Position numbers and translations under genes: made by a program
Assembly (NCBI GenBank): GCA_014529385.2
Contig: CM043954.1
Span: 97,616,247-97,676,246 of the forward strand
Direction of reading: 5' to 3'
From: Adiantum capillus-veneris
Lineage: Eukaryota > Streptophyta > Polypodiopsida > Polypodiales > Pteridaceae
DNA length: 60,000 nucleotides
Notes under the pieces: generated by a model
Database searches by the model: none
What the model saw: only the letters and a program-made list of their open reading frames with translations
Told to the model about the DNA's origin: nothing
Part shown: in pieces, positions 1 through 56,753 of the stretch
Layout of the letters: every line of letters starts with the position of its first letter
Numbering within the stretch: position 1 is the stretch's first letter

Positions 1-899
1 ATGGCGCGCACCAAAAACAAACCGCGAAAGAGCATCCGCCTGCCAACAAAAACACCCTCCAAGGATGTGAGAAGCCGTCATGGCTTAAAGGCACAAGAAA
101 ACGGCCACGAACACCTGGCCGTTCCAGGAACTCTTCTGGTAGTGGGCATGGTGGTAGGACACGAGAGTCATCAAGGACTGTTGAATCTCCACCTCCTCAA
201 GATATAACACCTAGAAAGAGAATGAAGCAACGTGCCTAGCGCTGGAGAGAAGCAGAGGGCCAGCAAACATCAGAGTCCGATAGGGAGCAGCCGTCGCGCC
301 CCCAATCACAAGCAGGACCATCCAGGACTCGGGTGGTCAATACAGACACCGAATCAGAGAGTGAGCCACCATGGCTGTGAGAAAAAATACCGTGCACACA
401 CCGGGTGGCCGTTGGGGGGAAGACATTGCCTCAAGGCAAGGAAGCTCTCCCCACATGACAAGATCGGCAACCAAGGGAAGAGGAAGAATCAGAAGAGGCT
501 GCAGAACCAGCCCCTAAGCATGTAAACAGACGCAAGTCTAAGTTTTTCAAGAAGCCTACACGCCGCCCGCCAGCAAATGTGCAAGTGCCCCCAAGACAAC
601 CGCAGCGGCGCCGAAAAATAGCAAGGGCATTTGCAGAAATCCGCCACTACCAGAAGACGACGGAGCTCTTGATTCGACGCGCCCCCTTTGCTCGCACTGT
701 GAAGGAAGTTCTTCAAAGCTATGGAAATCAGTATAGAATGCAAGCAATAGCGCTAGAGGCTATTCAAGAAGCTGCAGAGGCCCACATCATTTCAGTGTTG
801 GAAGATACCAACCTATGTGCCATTCATGCAAAGCGAGTGACAATACAGCCAAAAGATATGCAGCTTGCACGACGATTGCGACGAGACTTCGAGCATTAG
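1..899 (+). pseudogene. Histone H3-like (possibly CENH3-type) pseudogene
   Basis: The 3' part (about 633-895) encodes a histone-fold domain of H3 type: [15 protein letters not shown] at the alphaN/alpha1 position, then [22 protein letters not shown] and QLARRLR. The alpha1-loop1-alpha2 stretch is much more diverged than canonical H3, which is usual for centromeric H3. Loop 1, however, shows no CENH3-type insertion. The window opens with ATG and MARTK, the H3 N-terminal signature, in frame 1. One frameshift near 60-75 moves the frame to +3, which is then colinear to the stop at 897-899 through a basic, Ser/Pro/Glu-rich tail. That frame holds in-frame stops at 237 (TAG), 378 (TGA) and 456 (TGA), each one C-to-T step from CAG or CGA. 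There is no intron in the histone fold, so a retrocopy is possible. Alternatives are a multi-exon gene whose small introns I missed, or a start upstream of the window. Confidence 0.6.
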
Positions 900-1055
900 C
901 CGAAGTTACCCCTCTTTTTGTATTGCGCACCCTTATCTTTGTAATGATTTGACTTTCCAATGACAATATGATCAACAGTTGTGTCTACTCTGTCTATTAT
1001 CTTTGTAATTTCAAGTTTTGTATGTAATTGCAGTCAATTTCAGTAAATTTGTGCA

Positions 1056-1224
1056 TTTTAAGTACCCTTAGGGGTAGATAAGCCTACAAGGGGCAGAAAA
1101 AGGCCTGGCCACAAGGGCGCGCAAATGGCCCATCCAAAACTGATGGATGGGCCATTTGCGCGCCCTTGTGGCCAGGCCTTTTTCTGCCCCTTGTAGGCTT
1201 ATCTACCCCCAAGGGTACTTAAAA
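1056..1224. repeat. Near-perfect hairpin, copy 1
   Basis: Arms of 81 nt (1056-1136 and 1144-1224) pair with about one mismatch around a 7-nt loop (AAACTGA). The arms carry AAGTACCCTTAGGGGTAGAT, GGCCTGGCCACAAGGGCGCG and AAATGGCCCATCCA. Confidence 0.9.
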
Positions 1225-1556
1225 TAACCAAATTTACTAAAACCTATTGGTTTTGCATCAATATTTTATATGGATCCTTATGGACACCTTTTTTTGGTCA
1301 TTTCAAGCTTTGAATTCCTTATAGGATATCAAAACAAATAACATATTGTGAAACCAAGTGTCCAATGTAATTTGACTTTTTGGTGCAAGGGTGTAGTAGG
1401 TAGAGCTAAAGCAAGTGATAGTTTGCTGGAAACTTCATTTCATAATTGATTTGAGCTTTTCTAGTGTCCTTGAGTGTGAACATATACTGGAATTGCCATA
1501 AAAAGGTTGCATTTAAATGAATGATGCAAAACCAATCCATTGCAATAAATTTGTGC

Positions 1557-1727
1557 TTTTTAAGTACCCTAGGGGGTAGATTGGCCTATAAGGGGCAAAA
1601 AAATGCCTGGCCACAAGGGCGCGCAAATGGCCCATCCAAAACTGATGGATGGGCCATTTGCGCGCCCTTGTGGCCATGCATTTTTTGCCCCTTATAGGCT
1701 AATCTAACCCCCTAGGGTACTTAAAAA
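1557..1727. repeat. Near-perfect hairpin, copy 2
   Basis: Arms of about 82 nt (1557-1638 and 1646-1727) surround the same 7-nt loop as copy 1. The inner 40 nt of each arm matches copy 1 exactly, while the outer part has diverged (for example GGCCTATAAGGGGC against GCCTACAAGGGGC). The changes are mirrored in both arms. Confidence 0.9.
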
Positions 1728-2034
1728 TCACAATTATACTCAAATTGACTGCAATTACATACCTTGAAATAACAAAGTAAAAAAACAATTCATATCACCA
1801 ATTGAAACAATTTTCAAGATTGACAAATCAGATTGAAAAGAATTTGCAATATAGAGAGACAATTTCAAATATTTTTTATTCCTTCTAGCACGGTGATTTT
1901 ACATCATGTATCTGAGGAGTTCAGAATTTTTTTGACCATTTCCTGGCGCCTATTTTGCGCGTAAGGCAACTCCCCAGTCAAGAGGGACTGCGCTATGGCA
2001 TTTGGGTCAGTTGAGCCAATGGAAGCATGTATCC

Positions 2035-3480
2035 CTATCTGGGCAAGCACTTTACCACGAAAGCCAGTGCCAAACGCTGTGCATACAAGGGTCTACGCAC
2101 TAGGAACACTTGATGCGCAGTTTGAGCAATGGTACTCAAACACAAAAACTTGCTCAAAGCTTTTAACGACCAAGTCATAAAATGGCCTTGGGGAGTAAAT
2201 TCATTATGGATAATGGCCACATCGCCAGGGGGGAGTTGTCCGAGGTAATGCGCAAGGGAAGCTTGAGATCCAAAGCCCGTCCGATTGCCACCCGTCCTTG
2301 CAACAAAATCATCAACCTCCACAACATCCTGTCATAAACCGATGAAGGTTGAGAAAAAAGACAACGAAGGATAAAATAGTGACATGAAAATTAGGATATA
2401 GTTTACCTCCTGCTCCTTGTCGTCCTCCTCCCTGTTGCCCTTTGCATCCAAGTCAATGCTTCCATGCACCACAGATACAAGCTTTGGATCATCAGATGGG
2501 AGGTTGCATAATGGCATAGGCATCCTAGCAGCCTCAACCTTGGCTTGCGTGGCTTGGAAATCTACATCAGCCACGTGCAACTGCTCTGCTGCCAGGACCT
2601 CCGCACATACAACTACAATAGTGTCAGCAACAGAGTCCCCATCTGGCAAGAGCTTGCTTTCTAGGGAATCTGGCGTATTGTCTAAGGGACATTTGCTGCT
2701 GTTGCATAGCACGCTCAAGCATTCATCCATGCGTAGGCCAAATGCTTTTTCCAAATCATGCAGGAACACAAACTCCTCCCCATCCACTAACACTGAGGAG
2801 AAGCGGCTAATTTCTACCTCTGGGATAGCCACATCCGTCAGTGGTAGTGGCACTGGAGTGTCACTAGGGCCAGCCGCAACTATGGATTTCTCAACCACTT
2901 CCTCAAGACCCCTAGGGTACTCGAGCTGGTGTGCTTTTCCTTCCGCTGCAGGGTTCATGGGGATAACCTGCTGCTCCTTGGTGTCCTTGATGAAGGACCC
3001 AACTTGAAGGTGTGGTAAGCGGAGCTCCTCCAAATCAGGTTCCTCTCTCACCAAGAAGATAAATGTTGCGAGCCGAGAAAGGTACTCCACCCCCAACTTG
3101 CGCTTCTTGAGCGCTGACACCCCAGGGGCTTGCTCATCCAAGTAATGGCCTGCATTGGTTGCAATTTCTTGGAATCGTTGCAACCGCTTGGAGAATGGGC
3201 GATCACCTTTGTGTATATAGCGCAAAAGATCGCAAGGCACCCAGATCCTTGCATGTGGGGGGATAGATACAGAATATTTTATGATGTGCTCCTCCATGAA
3301 CGCAGAAATCTCCTCAAATGCATCCATGTGAAGGGCAACTGTGGCGTCAAGGTCAGGGAGACGAGTAAAAAAGGTGTGGAGGTCCAACTTCCCTTTGTAT
3401 TTGGTGTCCTCGAGGAAGAGGATGAAGCGTGACAAAGGGGTGGATGTGGGTACATATGCAGAGGCTGTGGCAGCATCCAT
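2035..3480 (-). CDS. Unrecognised protein, two exons
   Basis: Exon 1 runs 3480-2407 (358 codons) and exon 2 runs 2328-2035 (97 codons plus TAG). They are joined in phase 0 across a 78-bp intron with donor GAG|GTAAAC and acceptor ATGACAG|GAT. The start ATG at 3480 sits in AAACATGGATG, and in-frame sequence upstream of it has no other ATG. A TATA box lies about 85 nt upstream. The 455-residue product is soluble, with no signal peptide or membrane segment that I can see. The N-terminal half is basic and charged, and there is an acidic stretch (GNREEDDKEQE) just before the exon junction. I do not recognise the family. It could be a lineage-specific host gene or a domesticated or autonomous transposon ORF. 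The long open frame, intron, TATA box and start context together favour a real transcription unit. Confidence 0.55.
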
Positions 3481-3561
3481 GTTTAGCCTGGGGTGTGGAT
3501 AGAGAGTGGAGGAGCTCAAGAGTTGCAAAAGTGAAAATAGTGAATGAGTTAGGTGGCCCCC

Positions 3562-3569
3562 CTTTTATA
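3562..3569 (-). promoter_or_regulatory. TATA box of the two-exon gene
   Basis: The minus strand reads TTATAAAAGG here, about 85 nt upstream of the ATG at 3480. That spacing allows a short 5' UTR. Confidence 0.45.
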
Positions 3570-3727
3570 ATGTACCCTTTTTTTAAGACATTAAAAAAAA
3601 AAGGCACTTTCACCAAAAAATGATTTCTCATCCCAATGCAAAAAATTATATTCAAAGGCATGATTTGCCAAAGCAAATCATGTTGATTACAGCGGGGATC
3701 AATATGAAAATTGCAAGAGTTACAAAG

Positions 3728-4405
3728 CTATAAGATCAATAGCATAGTTCCATCTATCCCCCAGTCCTCCTCGACCTTCAATTTGTCTTCCATTCTCTTC
3801 CCAATCTGCGGACATTCATTACAATAAGCATCTAATGATCGACAAACCATGATATATTGAAAATGTGGTGGAAGGATTCTCACCTTGTGACCTTGTAAAC
3901 GAAATTGTGCTTGTTGAAGGGCCTCAAAACCCATAATAACCAAATATTTTCGAACATTACTGAGAGTCCAATGCTTGTTCACTTGGACTGCCTCCAAAGC
4001 ATCGTTGGGCATCTTCACTGCAATGTCAAAGCTTGCAATAGCGCCGTCTACACTCTGTAAGGGAGTCCACACTCCAAGCTTGCACATCCAACGATCATAG
4101 TGAAATCGTATGTACAAGGAGGTGCGGGATTTCAAATAGCGCATTCCAATACCTGAAGCTCAAACCTTACAACGATACTGGTCCCCATTGTGCATGCCCT
4201 CCACAAAACCCCAGTCCTCTTCTAAAAGCCTTCCTAATTCCTCGTAATGCGCATCTTTACATATTGCGGTTCTTGAAGCCAAGGAGCTTTCCTTTCCAAT
4301 GAAGATCCAAGTTTGCACGATTCCGCACACGATGAGGGCCAATAGCAGATGGTTGCATGTATACCCAAGCACCTTTGGTGAACTCTTGTGGCACCCACTA
4401 ATCAT
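3728..4405 (-). pseudogene. Unrecognised frame broken by one TGA
   Basis: One continuous minus-strand frame runs 4405-3728 with a single stop, TGA at 4160-4162, between residues QYRCKV and ASGIGMRYL. Without it the frame would be about 225 codons, with an aromatic- and Lys/Arg-rich second half (SLYIRFHYDRWMCKLGVWTP, GHKVRILPPHFQYIMV). I do not recognise the family. The stop could be a CGA-to-TGA transition, a true end, or an exon boundary. It lies upstream of, and on the same strand as, the two-exon gene and could belong to the same element. Confidence 0.35.
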
Positions 4406-4570
4406 CTACACCTCTAGTGTTGTGGCATGCAAGTGCTATGACCTCATCCTTTGGCCGTCTTTGCGAAGTAGAGTTGGCCATGGTTGAGCAAAGCAAACTA
4501 GGAGGAGGAGAAGAACCTTGCTTGTTGCTACAATGTAGGTGGGATAAAGTGATATGAGAAAATGGTCAAC

Positions 4571-4675
4571 CCTTGTGGCAATGGGAGGAGAAGGTGGACA
4601 ACCCTTGCTTGGTGTGGCACTGGGAGGAGAAGGTGGATAAGCCTTGCTTGGTGTGGCAATGGAAGGTGGTAGGGG
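4571..4675. repeat. Short tandem repeat, about 40-bp unit
   Basis: Nearly three copies of a unit built on GTGGCAATGGGAGGAGAAGG followed by TGGACAACCCTTGCT. Translated, it gives a Pro/Ser-rich low-complexity peptide, which I do not treat as a gene. Confidence 0.7.
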
Positions 4676-4769
4676 AGGAGAGAGGAGCTTCCTTGCTGCA
4701 GCAATGGAGATGGTGTAAAGAGAGAGAGTGTTGGAGTAGAGGATGAGTGTGATGGTTGCAACCAAGGAG

Positions 4770-5074
4770 GGGTTGGAAAAGGGGTTCTAGAGAGAGAAAA
4801 TCCCTTTTTGCCTAATAACTACTTTTGGGGGAGCTCTGGATAGCAAAAAAAGATTTTTTTAAAGTTTTTAAAAATTTTTGAATTTTAGGGGTTTTGGATG
4901 CACGTTTTGACTTTTTGAGATCAAAAAATGCTTTTTTGACCATAAAATAGTTTTAGGGGGGTTTTCAGAAAATTAAATTTGAGTTTTGAAATTTTTGAAA
5001 AATTTCAAATTTTTGGGATTTTTTCAAAACCGGATCAAAAAGGAGGGAAGTTGGAGGTTCCATATGGCCCACCC

Positions 5075-5118
<44 letters not shown>

Positions 5119-5291
5119 CACCCCACCTTCTCACTAGGTAAGAGCCCATTTAAAAAGTGTAAAACTACTTTGTCCCCCTACATTTTTGAGGGCATAGAGT
5201 GTGTCCACCACCCTCTTCTCATTGGCTGGCCTTTAATTAACCTTAATCCCAAAGGGCCCCTAGAGGGTTCATATTTTTCCTAATGGATAGA
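4770..5291. other. AT-rich and low-complexity stretch
   Basis: T-rich, A-rich sequence around 4830-5030 is followed by a C homopolymer and simple intergenic DNA. I see no gene. Confidence 0.5.
5076..5117. repeat. Poly(C) tract
   Basis: A run of about 42 C. Its length is probably unreliable in any assembly. Confidence 0.9.
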
Positions 5292-5533
5292 TAGCCCTAG
5301 AGTGATGGGCGTATATACAATGCGCAAGGGAAAAAACCTCCTAAAGAGGGAAAAAATGCACTAGCGGTCCTAGTGTGTTCACACACATCACTACCACATG
5401 TATATGGTAACAAGCCCTAGAGTGATAGGCGTATATACAATGTACGGAGGGAAAAACCTCCTAGTGCGGGAAAAAAATGCACCGGCGGTCCCAAATGTGT
5501 TCACACACATCACTACCAAATGTATATGGTAAC
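5292..5533 (-). repeat. Two tandem partial copia LTR copies, inverted
   Basis: Two copies with a 121-bp period (5292-5412 and 5413-5533), each from AGCCCTAGAGTGAT to ATGGTAAC. On the minus strand they match the first 120 bp of the copia LTR at 7495 (TGTTACCATACATGTGGTAG). The left end of the element therefore carries LTR fragments facing the wrong way, which indicates rearrangement or independent insertions. Confidence 0.7.
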
Positions 5534-5539
5534 ATTATT

Positions 5540-7417
5540 TTGGAAAGATGCAGTGTTCATAGTTTCCAAAGGATGGTTTAATAAGGGCTACATGCAGATT
5601 GCAACTTGTGCATAGTGATATTTTTGGGCCTATGCAAACTCCATCCTTAGGCAATTATCTATTCTTCGTGACTTTTATTGATGATTACTTCAAGCATACA
5701 TGGGTGTATCCGCTTAAAGCTAAGTCTGAAGTGTGCTTCAAGAAATTTTTGGCTATGGCTGAAAATGTCTCTAAATGTACTATGGGCACCCTCCATTCAG
5801 ATCGGTAGTATATGTCTCATGAGTTTAATGCATTTTTGGCAAATTGTGGGATAAAACACCAATTTATAGTGCCGTGTACACATCAAAAAAATGGTGTTGT
5901 TGAAATGAAAAACAGGTCGTTTACGGAGATGGCATGATGTATGGTCAAGAGTTGATCTTTGCATCATTCGTTTTGGCTTGAGGCTATCATGTGTGCTACT
6001 TATGTACTTAACAAGTGTCCTACAAAATCTTTGCATTTTATGACTCCTTATGAAGCATGGCATGATAAGAAGCCCTATATTGATCACATGCGCATTTATG
6101 GTTGTTTAGCTTATGCTTTGAAGACAGAAACACAGCCCAAAAAATTGGATAATAAGGTTGTTAAATGCATTTTTGTTAGTTATAGTATTGTGGTTATGTG
6201 TTATATCATCTACAAACAAACATATCTTGGTTCATGTGATGTTGTGTTTGTGGAAGATTATGTCTAGCCTTTGTTGTCATTTACTAGAGAAAGTAATGTA
6301 AGCTCACAGGACATTTATGACAGTTTTTTGCCTTTATCGAGAAAGGACAAGAAGATAAAGTGTACAAATGTAAGAAGGCTTTGTATGGGTTGAAGCAGTC
6401 TCGTGCTTGGTATGAGAAAGTTGACACTCATTTGGTTAAACGAGGCTTTTGTAACATTCCAACGTAAAGCACTTTGTATGTCAAGCGTAACGGTGATGTA
6501 TTTATCATCGTCATTCTATATATAGATGATTTGTTGATTACTGTTCCGAATGAGATACACATTGCTAAATTCAAGGCTGATTTGAATGCTACTTTCAAGA
6601 TGAAAGACTTGTGACTATTAGTTTGATGGTGGTATTAACTTGTGTCAATCCAACTATATAGAGACATTACTATGTAAGTTCCGAATCTAGGATTGCAAAC
6701 CTATTGAGGTTTGAAATAGATTCTTCATGATATTGGTGATCCTGTTGATGTTACTCTTTATCGGACTGTTGTTGGATGCCTTATTTATGTATGCAATACG
6801 AGGCCAGATATTCAGTTTGCAGTCTCACAAGTCAGCGGATTTATGCATAGCCCAGGGTCTAATCATTGGTAGGCTGCTAAGAGGATCTTTTGCTACTTGA
6901 GTGGAACTTTATATCTTGGATGTTTTATCCTTTGCCACCAGATCTATGTGCCTTTTTGGACTCAGATTGGGCTGGTTGTTATGACACGCAAGTGTCCGTA
7001 AGTGGCTTTTGTTTCATACTCGGCAGTTCATGAATAACATGGTTGAGCAAGAAGCAACCTGTTGTGGCCACTTCCAGTCGTGAGGCTGAGTATAGGGAAG
7101 TCTTCACAACTACGGTTGAGTGTGTATGGCTCAGACGCCTTATGGTTGATTCGGATGTTAGACAAGACACTGCCAACATCATCTACATTAACAATCAGAG
7201 CGCATTGGCAATTGCAAGGATCCCAGCTTTTCATGCTTGCACAAAGCACATTGAGGTGCATTATCAGTATGCCAGAGAAAGAATCTCAGCAAGAGAGATC
7301 GGTTTGGCTTATGTGCCGATACATGACAACCTTGCATACCTATTCACAAAGGCATTAACTCATGAAAAGTTCGAAGATTTTTGCAAAGCTTTGCGCTTAC
7401 TTCCCTTTGTGGATTGA
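5540..7417 (+). pseudogene. Decayed Ty1/copia pol (integrase, RT, RNase H)
   Basis: Successive blocks are recognisable in order. The first is the integrase core (LVHSDIFGPMQTPSLGNYLF, FVTFIDDYFKHTWVYPLK, TPYEAWHDKKP). Next are remnants of reverse transcriptase (KALYGLKQSRAWYEK, ILYIDDLLITVPNE, with the catalytic YIDD intact). Last is copia RNase H (SKKQPVVATSSREAEYR, ADVLTK-like LFTKALTHEKFEDF) ending at 7417. Several stops interrupt it (for example 5806, 5937, 6465 and 6613). Gag, protease and the start of RT are missing. The copia order, integrase before RT, is clear. Confidence 0.9.
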
Positions 7418-7494
7418 TCGTGTTCTTAGGACATGGCACTTCTCTATACACTAGGTGTCAGCTCTCGTTTATCGCATCACTCCCAAGGGGGAGT

Positions 7495-7719
7495 TGTTAC
7501 CATACATGTGGTAGTGATGTGTGTGAACACACTTAGAACCATCGGGCATTTTTTCCCTCACTAGGAGGTTTTTCCCCCCGTGCATTGTATATACGTCCAT
7601 CATTCTATGGCTAACTTATCTTTCCATTGTGCACAAAGCAATATGTTGTCTATTGCGTGCCTTGAGCTTCTTCATCTTCTTCAAGCTATGTGTGTTTCTT
7701 GTCAACCCTAAATCCAACA
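7495..7719 (+). repeat. Copia 3' LTR
   Basis: Begins TGTTACCATACATG directly after a polypurine tract (CCCAAGGGGGAG, 7482-7493) and ends AAATCCAACA. Its 225 bp follow the RNase H stop by 77 nt, as expected for a 3' LTR. Confidence 0.75.
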
Positions 7720-8265
7720 CTTCTCCTCAGCTTGAAGAGAGTTATGACTTCTTGAAGTATTGGAGCCGGATCTTTCTTCTCAAGTACAGTGACTACGTGA
7801 TCATATGAAGGTGGAAGTGTACTCAAAAGGATGACCACTTTTTTATCTTCAAAGGCTTCACAATTTATTTAGGTAAGTTGAGTGATGACGCTCTTAAATT
7901 TGCTAATTAGCTAGCTATGTTTTCCCCTCTACATCCATGGTAAGTTTGTAAAGTTGTCATTTAAGGCTAATTTTGCTCCTTTTGCTCTCGTCTCGAAATT
8001 TTATTGGAGGCCAACCCATGCTTCACGTGCACTTTTGCACTCATCAATGAAATGGACATAATTAATGATGATGTCTAGTGCTTGCTCTCCATTTCTACAA
8101 TTACTACGACCATTGCTCTAGTTTGTGTACCCTCTTGATTGGTTAAGGGTGTTATGACTACCACCAATAAGGCCCTCTTCATCAAATCTCCCCTAAGTTT
8201 GGTTTGCCAAATATGAAACCCTCACCATTAAATTGAGGAATACCCTTCTCCTTCATTGTGCCAGT
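7720..8265 (-). pseudogene. Decayed copia gag fragment
   Basis: The minus strand, read across several stops and frameshifts, gives GIPQFNGEGF (a copia gag start) near 8240. Near 7860-7740 it gives the typical capsid stretch LLSTLPPSYDHVVTVL and PAPILQEVITL. It faces away from the copia pol to its left, so it comes from another copy or a rearrangement. Confidence 0.6.
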
Positions 8266-9488
8266 AGAGCAATCTTAGCCTTTAAGAGACTCTCCAAGAA
8301 AGGGCCAATGTCTATCCTCTTTTACAAAGGCACAATTATAAGGTCATTTATGCATACAACGCAAATAAATGTTGTGCTTGGTTGCTTAACTGTATAAGCT
8401 TCAGAAGTGGCTTCATGTCGAATTATAACAAGTGTAACAAAAACACCCTTTCAAGCTTTTGTGACCCCATTAAATTCACACCTTCTGCTCAAAATGAGCT
8501 CTTGGGTGCCTCGTCAATGCCCCATGGATGCTCTCCTGCCGCATGAACAAGGGTCTTACGGAATGGAGTAAGAGGTTAAGCCTTCTTTGAAGGTTTTGGG
8601 TAAGCATGGCTGCGAGCTGGATGAACCCCTAAGGACCCGAAATGGGGTCAAATATGGTCGGCAGTTGGCTGGGAGCACAACAGTAGGACACCAAAAGTGA
8701 AGCTGTGGTGGACCAAATTGGGAGCGGCTGCATAAACACGGCCATTCCCGGACTTGGAAGTCTCTCTCAATTCGAGCTGTTGTGGATCAAATCGGGAGCG
8801 GCTTGATAAACTCGAGAACCAGAGCGGTCGTTCGCGGACTTGAAGTCTCATTGCAACTACAACCGGATGCCCCAAAAAGGACAATGGCCCTTCGCCATTA
8901 TTATCAAAAAAGAGATTTCCCTACTTGTAGGGAGGATAGTGTGTGTTGACGATCTCAGTACTTGGGTGATTAGAGGCTCATCCAAGAGCTATGATAGAGA
9001 GCTATGTCCAGCATAAACAAAATGACACCAAAGCTTAAAAGAGGCTTTATTATGTTATTAACCCTGAATGCAAACGTAACTCACTACTTACACACACACT
9101 AATTAATCCCAACCAACACGAAGGGAAGTGACTTAAGGATGAGATCCAAGAACATGCCCAAGCATTGGTAACTTGAATCAATATGGGTGCTTATTATAGA
9201 TGCTAAGATCAAAGAGAAATGATTAGCAAGTATTAATCACCATGCAAGCTCTGAGACCATATGTTTAGATTGGATAAATGAGAGTTGCATCCATACTAAT
9301 GACATTATGATTACAACACTAATGGCTCAACAGAAATTGACTAGTGTATAACAAAATGAATTTGATAACTAGGTGGAAATGACTACAGAAAAGATGCACT
9401 AGGGAGGTAACATCTCCTTACCTCACGCATGACAACTTAGAACAACCTATTCTAAGAGCCAAACTCAAATTTGCATATTTAGGGGGCT
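8266..9488. other. Intergenic DNA
   Basis: No gene is supported. It contains a diverged tandem duplication at 8703-8860 and otherwise unremarkable AT-rich DNA downstream of GMII. Confidence 0.4.
8703..8860. repeat. Diverged tandem duplication, about 74-bp unit
   Basis: GTGGACCAAATTGGGAGCGG near 8708 and GTGGATCAAATCGGGAGCGG near 8782 start two related units. Both continue into CGGACTTG(G)AAGTCTC. Confidence 0.65.
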
Positions 9489-9493
9489 TTATT
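9488..9493 (-). terminator. Candidate poly(A) signal for GMII
   Basis: AATAAA on the minus strand about 500 nt downstream of the GMII stop. It is the nearest such hexamer I noticed, but AATAAA is common in AT-rich DNA. Confidence 0.2.
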
Positions 9494-9988
9494 CATGCCT
9501 AATGACTCTTGCACCAAGGCCTCTTTTGGCAATGCTACACATGCCACATAGGATGCCTATTATACTAGGGACATGCTCCATGGTGGCTCTAGGACAGCCC
9601 ACGAACCTTACAGTTAGAAAAGACATAGAAATTGAGAATCGTATGCTTCTTGATAGAGCAAATTTCACAAGGCTTACAATTCAGATGTACCAATTTTCAA
9701 GGACACTTCTGATGCAGAGCCCAATTCACAAGAGCCCTGTGGATGTGACACCCATACCACAAGGCTACTACTCAACTGTATGAATTCAACTTAATGAGTG
9801 AGTGCAATTCTGTTTAGGCCATACAAAAGAGCTCAATTTACAAAACCCAGCTGGAGATGAAGAGAATTCTTCTGCTGATTAGTTCCATCTCTATGGAGCA
9901 AGTAGGATCACAACAGCTCTTGCCAAGAAGTTTGTCATTTTGTCAGATCAGAAAGCCTCAAAATCTTCACAGCCGTAAGCGAGAGAAG

Positions 9989-56190
<46,202 letters not shown>

Positions 56191-56709
56191 GGTAAGAAGC
56201 AACTGCCGCCAATAGAGGTATGTAAGAGATGTCTTCAATGACTCTTTATGGGAGAATGTCTACACCTATGAGCACAAGCGTAGTGTGTGTTTGTTTTCCC
56301 GCGCGTGTGTGCGTGCGTGAAAATTTGAAATCGACACTGCTCCGGCGGCAGATCTCAACAAGCAATCGCTTATTGTGAGCAATGACTGCGGAGCTTGCCA
56401 TTGATGAAGTTTGAGCAGCTCATCATTGAGCGTCGGAATTGAATCTGTGAGAGTCGAAAGCTGCACAGGATGCAGTAGCCTAGGCTAAGAATTGAACCTT
56501 GGTTTTATCAAATGAGTACTGAAGTCTTAGGCTAGGAATAGGCCTAGAGTCGGAAGCTTGACAAACTAGAGAAAGTTTTCAAGTCGCAAGGTCAAATGAG
56601 TATTAGAGTCGAAAGTGAGCGGACTCACAACCATCTCTCGCTCTAAGTCTGTGTAAGCGCCTCTAGAACTCGAGTTCGCATGTAAAAGGCGACAAGTGCG
56701 CAACCTGGG

Positions 56710-56753
<44 letters not shown>

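Larger units (their letters stand above)
1001..1777. mobile_element. Foldback/TIR element with two internal hairpins
   Basis: The two ends are inverted copies of each other: 1001-1055 pairs with 1728-1777 (shared core TATGTAATTGCAGTCAATTT). The next segment inward on each side is itself an almost perfect palindrome (1056-1224 and 1557-1727). Further in, the flanks again pair: TTGGTTTTGCATCA near 1247-1260 and its complement near 1523-1536. The whole unit is therefore a three-level inverted repeat of about 780 bp around a unique centre. There is no coding sequence. It is best read as a non-autonomous foldback or TIR element. I could not identify a clear target-site duplication. Confidence 0.75.

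Noticed and set aside
1056-1727. CRISPR-like or microRNA gene interpretation of the repeated hairpins
   Set aside because: Two copies only, inside a larger inverted repeat, with perfect long stems. A foldback transposon explains them better.
5076-5117. Poly(C)/poly(G) runs (also 22922, 33758, 45387) as structured regulatory elements
   Set aside because: Plain homopolymers with no G-quadruplex-type spacing. Their length may be an assembly effect.
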